From NCBI GenBank assembly GCA_046706685.1, contig JBJKPE010000014.1, positions 1-40,794 of the forward strand: DNA of 40,794 bases, written 5' to 3'. Shown here one piece after another: positions 8,899 through 18,300 of this stretch. The notes under the pieces are model-generated. The model was not told the origin of the DNA. It worked only from the letters and a program-made list of their open reading frames with translations, and did not search any database. The position numbers and the translations under genes are program-made. The stretch's first letter is position 1; each line of letters opens with the position of its first letter. This DNA is from JARRRD01 sp046706685. GTDB lineage: Bacteria; Nitrospirota; Thermodesulfovibrionia; Thermodesulfovibrionales; UBA6898.

Positions 8899-10065
8899 TT
8901 ATTGCTGTCCCTGAGAGTCATCTTTTCCCTCCTGCTTCTCATAGATGAGATCGAATAATCTTACGGACCTTTCCGGATCTGTTTTCCTGAGCTTCCTGTA
9001 TTCCTTCAGTGCCGAGTCCCTGTCGTCCGAGAAAACATAGGTAATTGCAAGGTTGTAGCGTGCCTCGTCGTAATCAGGCTTCAACTGGAGTGCTTTCCGG
9101 AACTCCACGATGGCTTTATCGTACATCCCCATGTTCATCGCGTATATTACCCCGATGTTGTTATGGATGCCCGCAAAACCGGGCCTGAGACTCGCGGCGT
9201 TCTTATATGCGTCTATGGCATCGGCGTACATCCCTAATTTCGAGTAGGCCCAGCCGAGCATTACAAGCGCTTTCACATTACCCGGATCCTGTTCCACGAG
9301 AGACTTGGCCTTTTCCAGCTTCTCCTCCAGTTCATCGGCTCCCGGACCGGTTTCCTCCTCCGAGGGGAACAGGGCTCCCTGTTGTGGCTCGGAGTTCCTG
9401 TATTTTTCCAGAAGACCCGCAATGTATACAGCAGAGATTAGGTGGTTCACAGTCCTGCCGTCTTCTGTCCTTCTGGCCAGCATGCCGATCACTTTGCCGG
9501 CTGAATTATATATTGGACATCCTGTGATCGCCGGATGCGGGGAAGGCATCAGGAGTACAACCTCTTCCCCGTCCGGCAGGAGCGCCGTCTTTCCTTCAAT
9601 GACTCCATCCCCGAAGGCGGAACGGCCTCCAGTAATAAAAACAGTTTCGCCGGAAGCAGGGCCGTTGTCGGGAAAAAGCGTCACAACCGGGGGATCGGGC
9701 AGGTCGACTTTGATAAGAGCTATGCCGTGCAACTTGTCTGCCGCGACGATCTGCTCTGTCTGGAGATAAGACCCCTCTTCGGTCTTGACGAACAGGGCAG
9801 TCCCAGTCGAGTGGTGTTTCCCCGGAATTGCCTTGTACTCGACTGCGATAACGCCGCCCTTATCGACAAAAAAGCCTTTTCCTTCTCCGACTTGCCCATT
9901 TCTTTCTATAGTGTCCGCATAAGCTGTTACCAGTGCCGCCCTTTGCTGAAGAACGACGGAGGGTACGCCGGCATAGACGTATGAGGCCGGCACGTGCAGC
10001 AGAAGAATGAAAATTGCGCTCCACATTGCTCTGGGATCAGCCTTTATCATATGATTTGTGGTCAT
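8899..10065 (-). CDS. Secreted TPR protein with degenerate trypsin-like domain
   Basis: A 388-residue protein with an N-terminal signal segment (AIFILLLHVPASYVYA). Residues about 40-225 follow the HtrA/trypsin_2 fold pattern: GKGFFVDKGGVIAVEY, IALIKVDLP, then TGCPIYNSAGKVIGML. All three catalytic positions look replaced: the histidine of the usual TNxHV stretch is absent, the DLALLK-type aspartate is glycine (HGIALIKV), and the nucleophile motif SGGP reads TGCP. This suggests a pseudoprotease that binds rather than cuts. After a Glu-rich linker, residues about 245-375 form three TPR units (VKALVMLGWAYSKLGMYADA, then IHNNIGVIYA and ARYNLAITYV). It probably works in the periplasm in protein-protein contacts. 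The partner is unknown. Confidence 0.8.
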   Translation of the reverse strand: MTTNHMIKADPRAMWSAIFILLLHVPASYVYAGVPSVVLQQRAALVTAYADTIERNGQVGEGKGFFVDKGGVIAVEYKAIPGKHHSTGTALFVKTEEGSYLQTEQIVAADKLHGIALIKVDLPDPPVVTLFPDNGPASGETVFITGGRSAFGDGVIEGKTALLPDGEEVVLLMPSPHPAITGCPIYNSAGKVIGMLARRTEDGRTVNHLISAVYIAGLLEKYRNSEPQQGALFPSEEETGPGADELEEKLEKAKSLVEQDPGNVKALVMLGWAYSKLGMYADAIDAYKNAASLRPGFAGIHNNIGVIYAMNMGMYDKAIVEFRKALQLKPDYDEARYNLAITYVFSDDRDSALKEYRKLRKTDPERSVRLFDLIYEKQEGKDDSQGQQ

Positions 10066-10461
10066 GCCGTCTGTTTATAGAATAGTAGGTATCAGAGGGC
10101 TTGTAAACCCGGAGGCGGACCTGAAAACGTTATGCACGGATCAATCCGAAGACAGCAATGATTAACGCAGATCCGCAAAGATCGCAAAGAAATTCAGTTG
10201 CCTGGAAGGATAGATGTTTTCACCGACCGGGGATATTGATTTGTTTTGATAACGGGCTGTTTTTTATTTTGGTCCTGGGGTATCTGCGCGGCTTACCTTC
10301 CTGTATTCATCTCTGGTTAATCGTCGTTTACGGTGTGTCGTACGGACAAAAAAATAGGCCCTCTGGCGAGGGCCCTTATCCTGAGGGCTGGGGATCGGGG
10401 ATAAACCCTCAGGAATCCTATGCGAGCTGGAGGGTAGAATGCCCGCATAGGTAGATCAATA
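10066..10461. other. Intergenic region with two inverted repeats
   Basis: 396 bp with no supported gene. It contains the minus-strand terminator at 10348-10374. A second inverted repeat, CCTGAGGG (10380-10387) with CCCTCAGG (10406-10413), lies between that terminator and the DsrE-like gene. Near 10160 there is a short direct repeat of the GATCCGCAAAGATCGCAAAG type often seen as intergenic debris. Confidence 0.5.
10348..10374 (-). terminator. Intrinsic terminator of the DsrE-like gene
   Basis: On the minus strand GGCCCTC pairs perfectly with GAGGGCC around a 4-nt loop, followed by TATTTTTTT. It lies about 90 bp downstream of the DsrE-like stop codon. Confidence 0.8.
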
Positions 10462-10944
10462 TTATATAAACAAACTTATATTTGCATCAAGCGCAAAATC
10501 CAGAAATTCCGCGGCGCCGGCAACAACGGCCCCGTCCACGAGGTCTTCCTTTGTCACCCCCGTCATTTCTAGTGTGGGGGTGCATACAATAAGCTTGACA
10601 TCCATCTCCTTGCAGGCATCCACCAGTTCGGGGACAGAAGGCCAGTTTATCTTCTTGATCATGCCGTTCATCATCATCGTGGCCATGGAAGTCATTCCGG
10701 GGAGCATGCCCAGGATATTGGGAAAAGGCACCGGAGAAGGCATTGCCGGGTTTGCGATCGGGGCAACCTTCAGGTTGCGATACTTCTTCTTGTTGACTAT
10801 GTCTACCCCGTAAAGAGTGAAGAATATCTGAACCTCTACGTCCATCGCAGCCGCGGTAGACGCGAGAATGAGCGGCGGATATGCCATATCAAGCGTACCC
10901 TTGCTCGCAATAATCGCCATTTTCTTCTTTGTTGTGTCTGACAT
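10462..10944 (-). CDS. DsrE/DsrF/DrsH-like (DsrE2) family protein
   Basis: A 160-residue protein of the DsrE2 type. It starts KKKMAIIASKGTLDMAYPPL, continues with a sheet-helix core (EVQIFFTLYGVDIVNKK), a Met/Pro-rich insert around 65-95, and LIVCTPTLEMTGV. That motif carries the single conserved cysteine which in sulfur-trafficking relatives takes up persulfide. Family members move sulfane sulfur next to Dsr, Hdr or rhodanese proteins, but no such genes are visible here, so the role is open. The ATG follows a strong AGGAGAGG ribosome site. A consensus promoter lies about 180 bp upstream (11121-11150) and a terminator lies downstream, so this is a complete single-gene transcription unit. Confidence 0.85.
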   Translation of the reverse strand: MSDTTKKKMAIIASKGTLDMAYPPLILASTAAAMDVEVQIFFTLYGVDIVNKKKYRNLKVAPIANPAMPSPVPFPNILGMLPGMTSMATMMMNGMIKKINWPSVPELVDACKEMDVKLIVCTPTLEMTGVTKEDLVDGAVVAGAAEFLDFALDANISLFI

Positions 10945-11120
10945 TTTCCTCTCCTTTTTTTATTATATCATTAATTGGTGCAAAAAAAAGACCCCGAATA
11001 TTTCTGAATTTGATGCTGTCGATAAGGCACTCCCCCATTTGTTTCCCATATTATTCCCCTGGACGGGGGGACGACTGCTGTTACGAACGAAAAACAAACC
11101 GTCCTATCAATTCAGGTTTT

Positions 11121-11150
11121 ATTATAATGATCCACTACTTGCATTGTCAA
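11121..11150 (-). promoter_or_regulatory. Consensus sigma-70 promoter of the DsrE-like gene
   Basis: Reading the minus strand, TTGACA (11150-11145) and TATAAT (11126-11121) are separated by 18 bp. Both hexamers are perfect consensus. Transcription would start near 11114, giving a leader of about 170 nt before the ATG at 10944. The leader includes C-rich and G-rich segments, but I could not assign it to a riboswitch class. Confidence 0.8.
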
Positions 11151-11221
11151 TTAGTTCATAAACAGTGCAATATGCTCACCAATGCGCCTCTTAAAGGCTT
11201 GATAGTCAAAGGAAATGAGTT

Positions 11222-12562
11222 TCAGTTGATGCCGTATTTCTTCAGTTTCAGGTAAAGGGTTTTTCTGTCTATTCCGAGGATCTGGCTTGCCTTCGACTGG
11301 TTTCCTCCGGCCTCGTTAAGTACCCTGAGAATATATTCCCTTTCCCATTCCTCAAGAGAGGGCTGAGCACTTTTCACTTTCGACGAAACGTCTGCCGGGA
11401 TGGAGAGGTCTTCCGGAGCGATCTTCTCGCCGTCGCAAAGTATGACAGCCCTTTCGACCACATTTTCGAGTTCACGAACGTTTCCCGGCCAGCTATATCT
11501 GTTCAGTCTGTCAATCGCCCCGGATGTATATCCACTTATAGGCTTGGACAGTTTTCTGCCGTACTTCTCGATGAAACAGCGGGCAAGATCCGGAATATCT
11601 TCCCTGCGTTCCCTCAGGGGCGGGATAGTGATGTTTATTACATTCAGCCTGTAAAAGAGGTCTTCTCTGAAAGTCCCTTCCTTCACAAGATCGACCAGGT
11701 TCTTGTTCGTCGCCGCGATAATCCTAACGTCAACCTGGAGGGTCCTGTTGCTGCCGACCCTCCTGAATTCGCCGGAGTCCAGAAACCTGAGCAGCTTGGC
11801 CTGAAGCCCCAGCGGCATCTCGCCTATCTCGTCGAGGAAGAGCGTCCCCTTGTCCGCGACTTCCACTATCCCGTGTTTCGTCTGGTAGGCGCTGGTGAAG
11901 GCCCCTTTTTCGTGGCCGAAGATTTCCGACTCTATAAGGTTTTCGGAGAGGGTGGCACAGTTCAGGGCCACCAGGGGCGAGTTGTTGCGTTTGCTGTAAT
12001 GCCATATTGTGTTGGCGACGAGTTCTTTCCCTGTGCCGCTCTCCCCCTGGATGAATACCGGGGAGTCGGTCGGGGCGATCTTGCGGATGAGGGCAAGGAT
12101 ATCCTGTAGCTGTCTGCTCTTATGGATGAAGTTGAAAGGGGATTCCTTTCTGACAAGCTCCTGCTGGAGCAGCCGGTTCTTTATGCTCAGCCTGCCGAAT
12201 TCATATGCCCTGTTGATGACGATCACCAGTTCGTCGAGCTTGTAGGGCTTGCTGAGATAATCATATGCACCGTTCTTCATCGCCTCGACCGCCGTTTCAA
12301 CCGTAGCCTTGCCGGTAAGGACGATGATAACGGGCGACGAGGGATCGGTCTTCATCCTTTTCATTAGCGAAATCCCGTCGATTCCTGGCATTACTATATC
12401 CAGGAGAATGACATCAAAGGGGGCTTCTTTCAGCAGGGAGAGTGCCGACTGGCCGTCGGGGGCCGTTTCTACGAAAAAGCCCTTCCTTCCCAGTTCCTTC
12501 CTGAGAAGCCTCCTGAGAGGTTCTTCGTCATCGACGACAAGAATCTTCACGGTCTCTTGCAT
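11222..12562 (-). CDS. Sigma-54-dependent response regulator, NtrC family
   Basis: A 446-residue regulator of canonical order. The receiver domain (1-120) has the acidic pair D11-D12, phospho-acceptor D55 in LLDIVMPG and a C-terminal lysine in YLSKPY. The AAA+ domain has Walker A GESGTGKE, loop GAFTSA, LFLDEIGEM and the arginine-finger region ATNKNL/FREDLFYRLNV. The Fis-type helix-turn-helix ends the protein (GNQSKASQILGIDRKTLYLKLKKYG). It would activate sigma-54 promoters after phosphorylation by the kinase encoded immediately upstream; the two genes overlap by 35 bp. The sigma-54 contact loop reads GAFTSA instead of the usual GAFTGA. The target genes are not identifiable in the window. Confidence 0.93.
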   Translation of the reverse strand: MQETVKILVVDDEEPLRRLLRKELGRKGFFVETAPDGQSALSLLKEAPFDVILLDIVMPGIDGISLMKRMKTDPSSPVIIVLTGKATVETAVEAMKNGAYDYLSKPYKLDELVIVINRAYEFGRLSIKNRLLQQELVRKESPFNFIHKSRQLQDILALIRKIAPTDSPVFIQGESGTGKELVANTIWHYSKRNNSPLVALNCATLSENLIESEIFGHEKGAFTSAYQTKHGIVEVADKGTLFLDEIGEMPLGLQAKLLRFLDSGEFRRVGSNRTLQVDVRIIAATNKNLVDLVKEGTFREDLFYRLNVINITIPPLRERREDIPDLARCFIEKYGRKLSKPISGYTSGAIDRLNRYSWPGNVRELENVVERAVILCDGEKIAPEDLSIPADVSSKVKSAQPSLEEWEREYILRVLNEAGGNQSKASQILGIDRKTLYLKLKKYGIN

Positions 12563-14996
12563 GGGTAGGTAGCCTTATTATAAAAGTTGTGCCGTTGTTT
12601 TCCCCGCTTTCCACATCGATGCTGCCGTCGTGTTCCTCGACGATCTTATGACAGATCGCCAGTCCAAGACCGGTGCCGTCACCCACCGGTTTGGTCGTAA
12701 AGAAGGGGTTGAATATCTTGTCCAGGATGTCCGCCGGAATTCCGGAACCCGTATCCGACACCGATACCTTTATCCGGTCGGGACCTCCGGCCTTCCCTCC
12801 GTTTGTTTCGTCGTCCATTTCGGTCCTGATCACGATGCTGCCTTTTTCGGGAGTGAAATAAATGGAATTGATTATGATGTTCATGAAAAGCTGCCTCAGG
12901 CTGCCGGCGTCGGCACATATCGCGGGGAGGTCCCTGTTCAGCCTGAGTTCAATGTTGTGGCTGAGACTTTTTGCCTTATGGTTGACCAGGAGGATCACCT
13001 CCTTGATAAGCTCATTTATGTCGATTTCTCTGAACGTCCAGGAGGATGGCCTCGCGAAATCAAGAAGGCTTCTCAGTATTCCCTTACAACGGAAAATCTC
13101 GTTATGGATGGTCATCAGGTATTCCGGAAAATCCTCGAATTCCGGAACATCAAGCAGCCGCCTGTCTTTTGCCCTGTCGATCAGGGCCTCGGAGTATCCT
13201 GCAATTATGCCGAGCGGATTGTTTATTTCGTGCGCAATTCCCGCCACAAGTGTACCCAGGGAAGCGAGTCTGTCGGACCGTATGAGCTGCTGTTCGAGCC
13301 TTTTTTGGGCCGTTACATCCTTGACGTAATGCACGATAGCATAGAGACGGCCTTCCTCGTCGATTAGCGGATACGTCCAGAAGTTGAAGATGTTTCCGCC
13401 CGTCCCCTTGATTTCAGTGAAGGACGGCCTGTGGGTGGACAGGGTATCCGCGCAGAGGCATCCGCTCCCGCCCACCCCGATCTTCACGAGTATCTGACTG
13501 CAGAGTTTTCCTGACGCTTCCATTGCGGACAGGCCCGTCTTCTTCAACAGGGTCCGGTTGGCGCGTATGACGCGCTGAGAGCCGTCTTCTATCCAGACCA
13601 TGTCCGTAATTGCATCGAAGGTCTTTTCCCACTCCTTCTTTTCCCTTGAAATCTCCTCGAAGAGAAGGGCGTTTTCCAGGGCGATAGATATATGTTTTGC
13701 GGCCGGCAGAAGAATCTGAAGGTCCTTTTTCGAGTATTTATGAGGCTCCGTGCTGTCGAGATTGAAGACCCCCAGGATCTTATCGTGATAAAGGGGTATG
13801 CTGACCGTTGATCGTATTCCTTCGTCGAAAAGCTTCGCGTCAAGGGGGAACGCCGCCCTGCTCAGGTCATCATTGATCCAGGGCTTGTTGTGGGTTATGA
13901 CCCAGCCTGCGCTTGTACCCCTGATAGGAGCTTTTACTCCTTTTTTCATGACCGTCGGCATCGTCGTATCGAGGGCGAAGATGAGCAGATTGTGTTTTTT
14001 TTCGTTATAGAGCAGCAGGCTTGCCCTGCTGTAGTCTATAAGTTTTCTTATCTCGGACACCATTATCCTGAAGAGTGTCCCTATACTCAGGCTCGAATTT
14101 ATGATGCCGCTGAGTTCATTTATCAGCTCTATGTGGCTCACCTTGGTTTGGAGTTGGGCGATGAGGCCCGTATTCTCGATGGCGACCCCTAGAAGGCTTC
14201 CCATGGTCGACAGCAATTGCGCGTCGAGAGATGTGAAATAGGAACTTCGCCTGCTGGCGACCCCGAGAACGCCCAGTATAACGCCCCGGGAGGATATCGG
14301 GACCCCGGTCATGCTCTCCAGGCCCTCGGCCCTGTGGGTTATCCTGGGATCGTCGGACATCTTCTTTACGAGCAGGGGTCTTCCAGATGCGAAGACCTTC
14401 CCGTTGAAACACTCGCCGGGCTTCAGGCTCTTCACCTCGTCGGTGAATTCCGGTGAGAGGCCCTTGCGGGCCTTCAATTGTATTTCACCCGCATCGTCGT
14501 CGAAGAGATAGATCCACCCCGCGTCCGCCTCCATCAGGGGCAAGAGCATATCAATGGTTTTCTGCATGATGGTCTCTGTATCCGTGTGGCTGGTCAGAAC
14601 AGCTGCAAAGTTGTTTATCACCGAGAGTTCTTTTGTTCTCTGTGCGGCCCGCTGCTGCAACTTTTTCCGGTCCGAGATGTCCTGGGCGACTACCAGCCTG
14701 CGCCCGTCCGGATACGGGATAAAGGTAACCCTGGCGGCAAAAAGCTCCCCGTTTTTTTTCCTGCATGCGGACTCGTGATGAACTCCCGCTGCTTTCTCAT
14801 CCGGCTGTCCATTGACCATTATAACGAGATCGGAAAGACTGCGGCCTGTGATTTCCCCCCCCTTATAATTGAATGCCTTCTCGGCAACCACGTTGCAGGA
14901 AAGGACGGCAAGGTTTTCATCTACGACAAAGGCCGGCATTTCAAGGTAATCGAAGGCATCCGGATCTATATCGGGCTTCTTTTGAGTGACGGCCAT
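12528..14996 (-). CDS. PAS-GAF-GAF-PAS hybrid-input sensor histidine kinase
   Basis: An 822-residue soluble kinase. The predicted order is PAS (about 15-115), GAF (about 130-275), a second GAF (about 290-430) and PAS (about 440-560). These are followed by a HisKA dimerisation helix with phospho-acceptor H589 in IAHEINNPLGI and a HATPase domain with N-box NIIINSIYF, DTGSGIPADI and TGLGLAI. No membrane segment is evident, so it senses a cytoplasmic signal. It forms an operon with the NtrC-type regulator downstream (35 bp overlap), its obvious cognate partner. A TGTTATAAT extended -10 ends 5 bp before the ATG, so the mRNA may be leaderless. The ligand of the GAF domains is unknown. Confidence 0.92.
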   Translation of the reverse strand: MAVTQKKPDIDPDAFDYLEMPAFVVDENLAVLSCNVVAEKAFNYKGGEITGRSLSDLVIMVNGQPDEKAAGVHHESACRKKNGELFAARVTFIPYPDGRRLVVAQDISDRKKLQQRAAQRTKELSVINNFAAVLTSHTDTETIMQKTIDMLLPLMEADAGWIYLFDDDAGEIQLKARKGLSPEFTDEVKSLKPGECFNGKVFASGRPLLVKKMSDDPRITHRAEGLESMTGVPISSRGVILGVLGVASRRSSYFTSLDAQLLSTMGSLLGVAIENTGLIAQLQTKVSHIELINELSGIINSSLSIGTLFRIMVSEIRKLIDYSRASLLLYNEKKHNLLIFALDTTMPTVMKKGVKAPIRGTSAGWVITHNKPWINDDLSRAAFPLDAKLFDEGIRSTVSIPLYHDKILGVFNLDSTEPHKYSKKDLQILLPAAKHISIALENALLFEEISREKKEWEKTFDAITDMVWIEDGSQRVIRANRTLLKKTGLSAMEASGKLCSQILVKIGVGGSGCLCADTLSTHRPSFTEIKGTGGNIFNFWTYPLIDEEGRLYAIVHYVKDVTAQKRLEQQLIRSDRLASLGTLVAGIAHEINNPLGIIAGYSEALIDRAKDRRLLDVPEFEDFPEYLMTIHNEIFRCKGILRSLLDFARPSSWTFREIDINELIKEVILLVNHKAKSLSHNIELRLNRDLPAICADAGSLRQLFMNIIINSIYFTPEKGSIVIRTEMDDETNGGKAGGPDRIKVSVSDTGSGIPADILDKIFNPFFTTKPVGDGTGLGLAICHKIVEEHDGSIDVESGENNGTTFIIRLPTHARDREDSCRR

Positions 14997-15001
14997 GTTC
15001 T

Positions 15002-15010
15002 ATTATAACA
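15002..15010 (-). promoter_or_regulatory. Extended -10 promoter of the kinase/regulator operon
   Basis: The minus strand reads TGTTATAAT, a perfect TGnTATAAT extended -10, ending 5 bp before the kinase ATG at 14996. No clear -35 is seen, as is common for extended -10 promoters. The expected start point falls at or next to the ATG. Confidence 0.55.
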
Positions 15011-15093
15011 CCGCATCGTCCTGACATTCGGGGTCTTCGCGTAAGCGTGTTGGTTCGTAGGTTGACTTGATGCGCCGTCTTGTGGCTGTCATT

Positions 15094-15122
15094 CCGGCTT
15101 GCCTGCCGGCAGGCAGGTCCGG
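15094..15122. repeat. REP-like palindromic element
   Basis: A near-perfect palindrome. CCGGCTTGCCTGCC is followed directly by GGCAGGCAGGTCCGG, with a perfect GCCTGCCGGCAGGC core at 15101-15114. Sequence of this form, often next to GTCATTCC and CCTGTCCCGG as here, is a common dispersed intergenic repeat in environmental genomes. It lies between divergent genes, so it is not a terminator of either. Confidence 0.6.
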
Positions 15123-15305
15123 CCTGTCCCGGCTCCTGAAGGCATCGGGATTGCGCGAATACCCCGCCGAATGCACATTCAAATAACAGGCGCCCGCGGT
15201 CTGCGCCGCATGATTCTCTGCGAAATGGAGTTGCAGCCTAAAAAAATCATATCAATAAAGAAGGAGTCCGGATAGGGGAAAACAAGCGAAAGATCCGTTT
15301 TGCAA

Positions 15306-15311
15306 TATAAT
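15306..15311 (+). promoter_or_regulatory. TATAAT -10 directly before addA
   Basis: A perfect TATAAT lies 7 bp before the ATG at 15319, which would put the transcription start at the start codon. No recognisable -35 and no ribosome site accompany it. Confidence 0.4.
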
Positions 15312-15318
15312 AAATGAA

Positions 15319-18300
15319 ATGTCCGACATCCTGGAGAAAGACAGCCTCATTCACTTTCCGCATTTTGCAGTCCTGAAGGCTTCGGCCGGTTCGGGCAAGA
15401 CCCATACCCTCACCAAGAGATTCGTCCAGTTCATCCTGTCCGACAGGGTTCCGGGAAACGGGCTCAGGAATGTCCTTGCTGTAACCTTTTCGAACAATGC
15501 AGCGAAGGAGATGAAGGCCAGGACACTCGATTGGCTCAAGTCGGTCTATTTCGGTGACGCGCAAAGGGTTGAGGAACTCGCCTGCATCGTTTCACTCGAT
15601 AAAGATAGAATGATCGAAAAGGCCGGGTTTCTGATAGAGGAAATACTGGAAAATTATTCCGATTTTCAGGTCAAGACCATAGACAGCTTCATGACCACCG
15701 TATTCAAGGCATCAGCCGTCGATTTTGGCTACAATCCCGAATTCGACATTCTGATGCGGAACGACTCACTGATGGCATATTCCTTCGACATCTTCCTAAG
15801 GTCGGTGCGGGAAGGGACAGGAGGTGCCGATCTATTCGACGAGATTATCTCGCTTGTGCTTGCGGGAAGGAAGAAGGACGAGTCGTACCTCTGGGATCCG
15901 TCGGCGGTTCTCCTGGAGGAGATCAAAGCGGTGTACTCGGCCCTGGCCGCCACCGGGAAGAAGCCGCTGGTTGAGGACTTCTCGCTGGAGGCCGGCAGGC
16001 TCAGGGACGGACTGCGCGCGCAGATGAAAGAGATCGAGCATGCGATCGAGTCCTCAGGGCTTGAGCGGAGGTCAAATTCCGCATATGTGACCGTCCTGCC
16101 GGAGGTGAAAGCCGGAAGGTTTGCCGACCTCATCGGCAGAAAGATGAAGGCCCCGCCTGTAAACAAACCGAAGAGGGGCCAGTCGGCGGCATCCTACGAT
16201 CTGATTCTGCGGATGTGGGAGGAGTTCGGCGAACTTGCAAGGCGTTACACGGCACTTCATGTATTGTCTTGTTATACGCCCTACCTCAGGCTCTATGAGG
16301 CATTCCGGGAGACAGTCGAGTCCCTGAAGAGGCAGCAGGGCAAGGTATTCATCGAAGACATCAACAGGAACCTCTCGGAATATCTCCGGAGCGAGCTTGT
16401 CCCTGACATCTATTTCAGAATCGGGGAGACGGTCTTTCATTTTTTGATAGACGAATTCCAGGACACCTCGCCGGTCCAGTGGAAGAACCTTTTTCCCCTT
16501 ATGGAGAATTCACTTTCCCAGCGTGGGAGCGTTTTTGTCGTAGGCGATACCAAACAGGCGATCTACGGTTTTCGCAACGCCGATTACACCATCATGAAAA
16601 AATGCGAAACTGAAAACCCCTTCCCTTCGGCCGAGCATATCGTCAGGGAACTTAAGACGAACTACCGAAGCCTCTGGAGGATTCTGGAGTTCAACGAGAG
16701 GATTTTCAAGCAAATCGTCGCCGCCAACACTGAGTACAGTGCAGCTGGCGAAATGAGCGGGCTGACCAGTTATATCCAGAAGGTGAGGGACGGCAGGGAA
16801 AGCCCCGGGTATTCGGAGGTGGTGATTCTCGAAAGAGACGACGAAGACCCGCCGGAGAGGCAAAAAGTGGTGGAACTCATCGGAGAGCTTACGCGCCGCG
16901 GATACAATTACGGCGATATCGCGGTCCTTACGGCAAGAAACGAAGGCGCTGTCAGGACGACAGCCTGGCTTAATGAGAAAGACATTCCTTTCATTTCTTA
17001 CAGCAGCCTTGATATAAGGAGGAGAAAGATCACAGGGGAGATTGTTTCGCTTCTGAATTTCCTCGACTCCCCCACCGACGACCTCTCCTTTGCATCCTTT
17101 GTCCTGGGTGACATATTCGAAAGTGTCTTCCTCCTGAGAGACAGGGAAGGCCGGCAGCGGCTGAGGGATTTCATCTTCAGAAACAGGGAGAGGAGGCCTC
17201 TTTATAAGGCTTTCCAAAAGGAGTTCGGAGCACTCTGGGACGAATACTTTTCAGGACTCTTCAGGTCGGCGGGATATTTCCCGCTCTATGATCTTGTGAC
17301 TGAGGTCTTCAATGTCTTTACGGTTTTTGATCTGATGGCCGTGGAGGAGGCGGCCCTTGTAAAGATTCTTGAGGTGGTCAAGGACTTTGAAGGACAGGGT
17401 TCCAACAGTCTGCGGGATTTCCTCACCTTTGCCGGAGATGAGAGCGGCGAGCAGGAATGGAACATGGAGGTGCCCAAAGGGGAAAACGCCGTAAAGGTGA
17501 TGACGGTCCACAAGGCAAAAGGTCTTGAGTTCCCTGTGGTGATAATACTCCTCTACGAAGAGGGAAACAGGGGATTCGATTACATTGTGCAGGAGGACGA
17601 CGAGGGGGTGCGTCTCCTGAAGATTACCAGGGATACCATGGAGAGCGACCCTGTCTTCGGGGGGCTTTACGGGGATGCGGCCCTCAGGGAGAAGGTGAAC
17701 AGGCTGAACAGCATGTATGTCGGCTTTACGCGTCCGGGGGAAGAGCTTCATGTAATAGGCGTCCGGGGAAGAGGGAAAGGGTACCCCTTCGATATTCTTG
17801 GGGAAGAGGTTTTTCAGCCTTCTGCCAAGCCGGAAGGGAAGCAGGCCGTTGTCCCGGAGAAACCCGCACAGGCCACGATTATCCACCGCCACAGACGAAT
17901 AGAGTTTCCTGCAGGGCCGGATGATATGATAAGCATCGAAGAGCGGAGGAGGGGAGAGTTCATTCACCGCGTATTCTGTTTTGTAGAGTATGTGGACGAA
18001 GGGTTCGATGGGCGTCTTGCAGAGATCGTAAAGAGGCTGAGGGAAGAGACGGGTGATGTTTACAATGATGAGGAGATAGCAGGGGCTGTCCTAAGGACGG
18101 TGGAACTTGACGGGCTGCGTGAGTACTTCACGCGGAGGTCGGATAGGGAAGTGAAGCTGGAACAGGAATTTTCCGACAGGGAGGGCAACCTCTTCAGAAT
18201 GGACCGCGTAGTACTGGATGAGGGAAGGGTGACTGTCATCGATTACAAGACAGGCCGTGACAGGGCCGCTCAGGATAAATACATGTTGCAGGTCAGGACA

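Larger units (their letters stand above)
15011..15318. other. Intergenic region between divergent kinase and addA
   Basis: About 310 bp with no supported gene. It contains the palindromic element at 15094-15122. Its only other signals are the two -10 elements at its ends. Confidence 0.5.
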
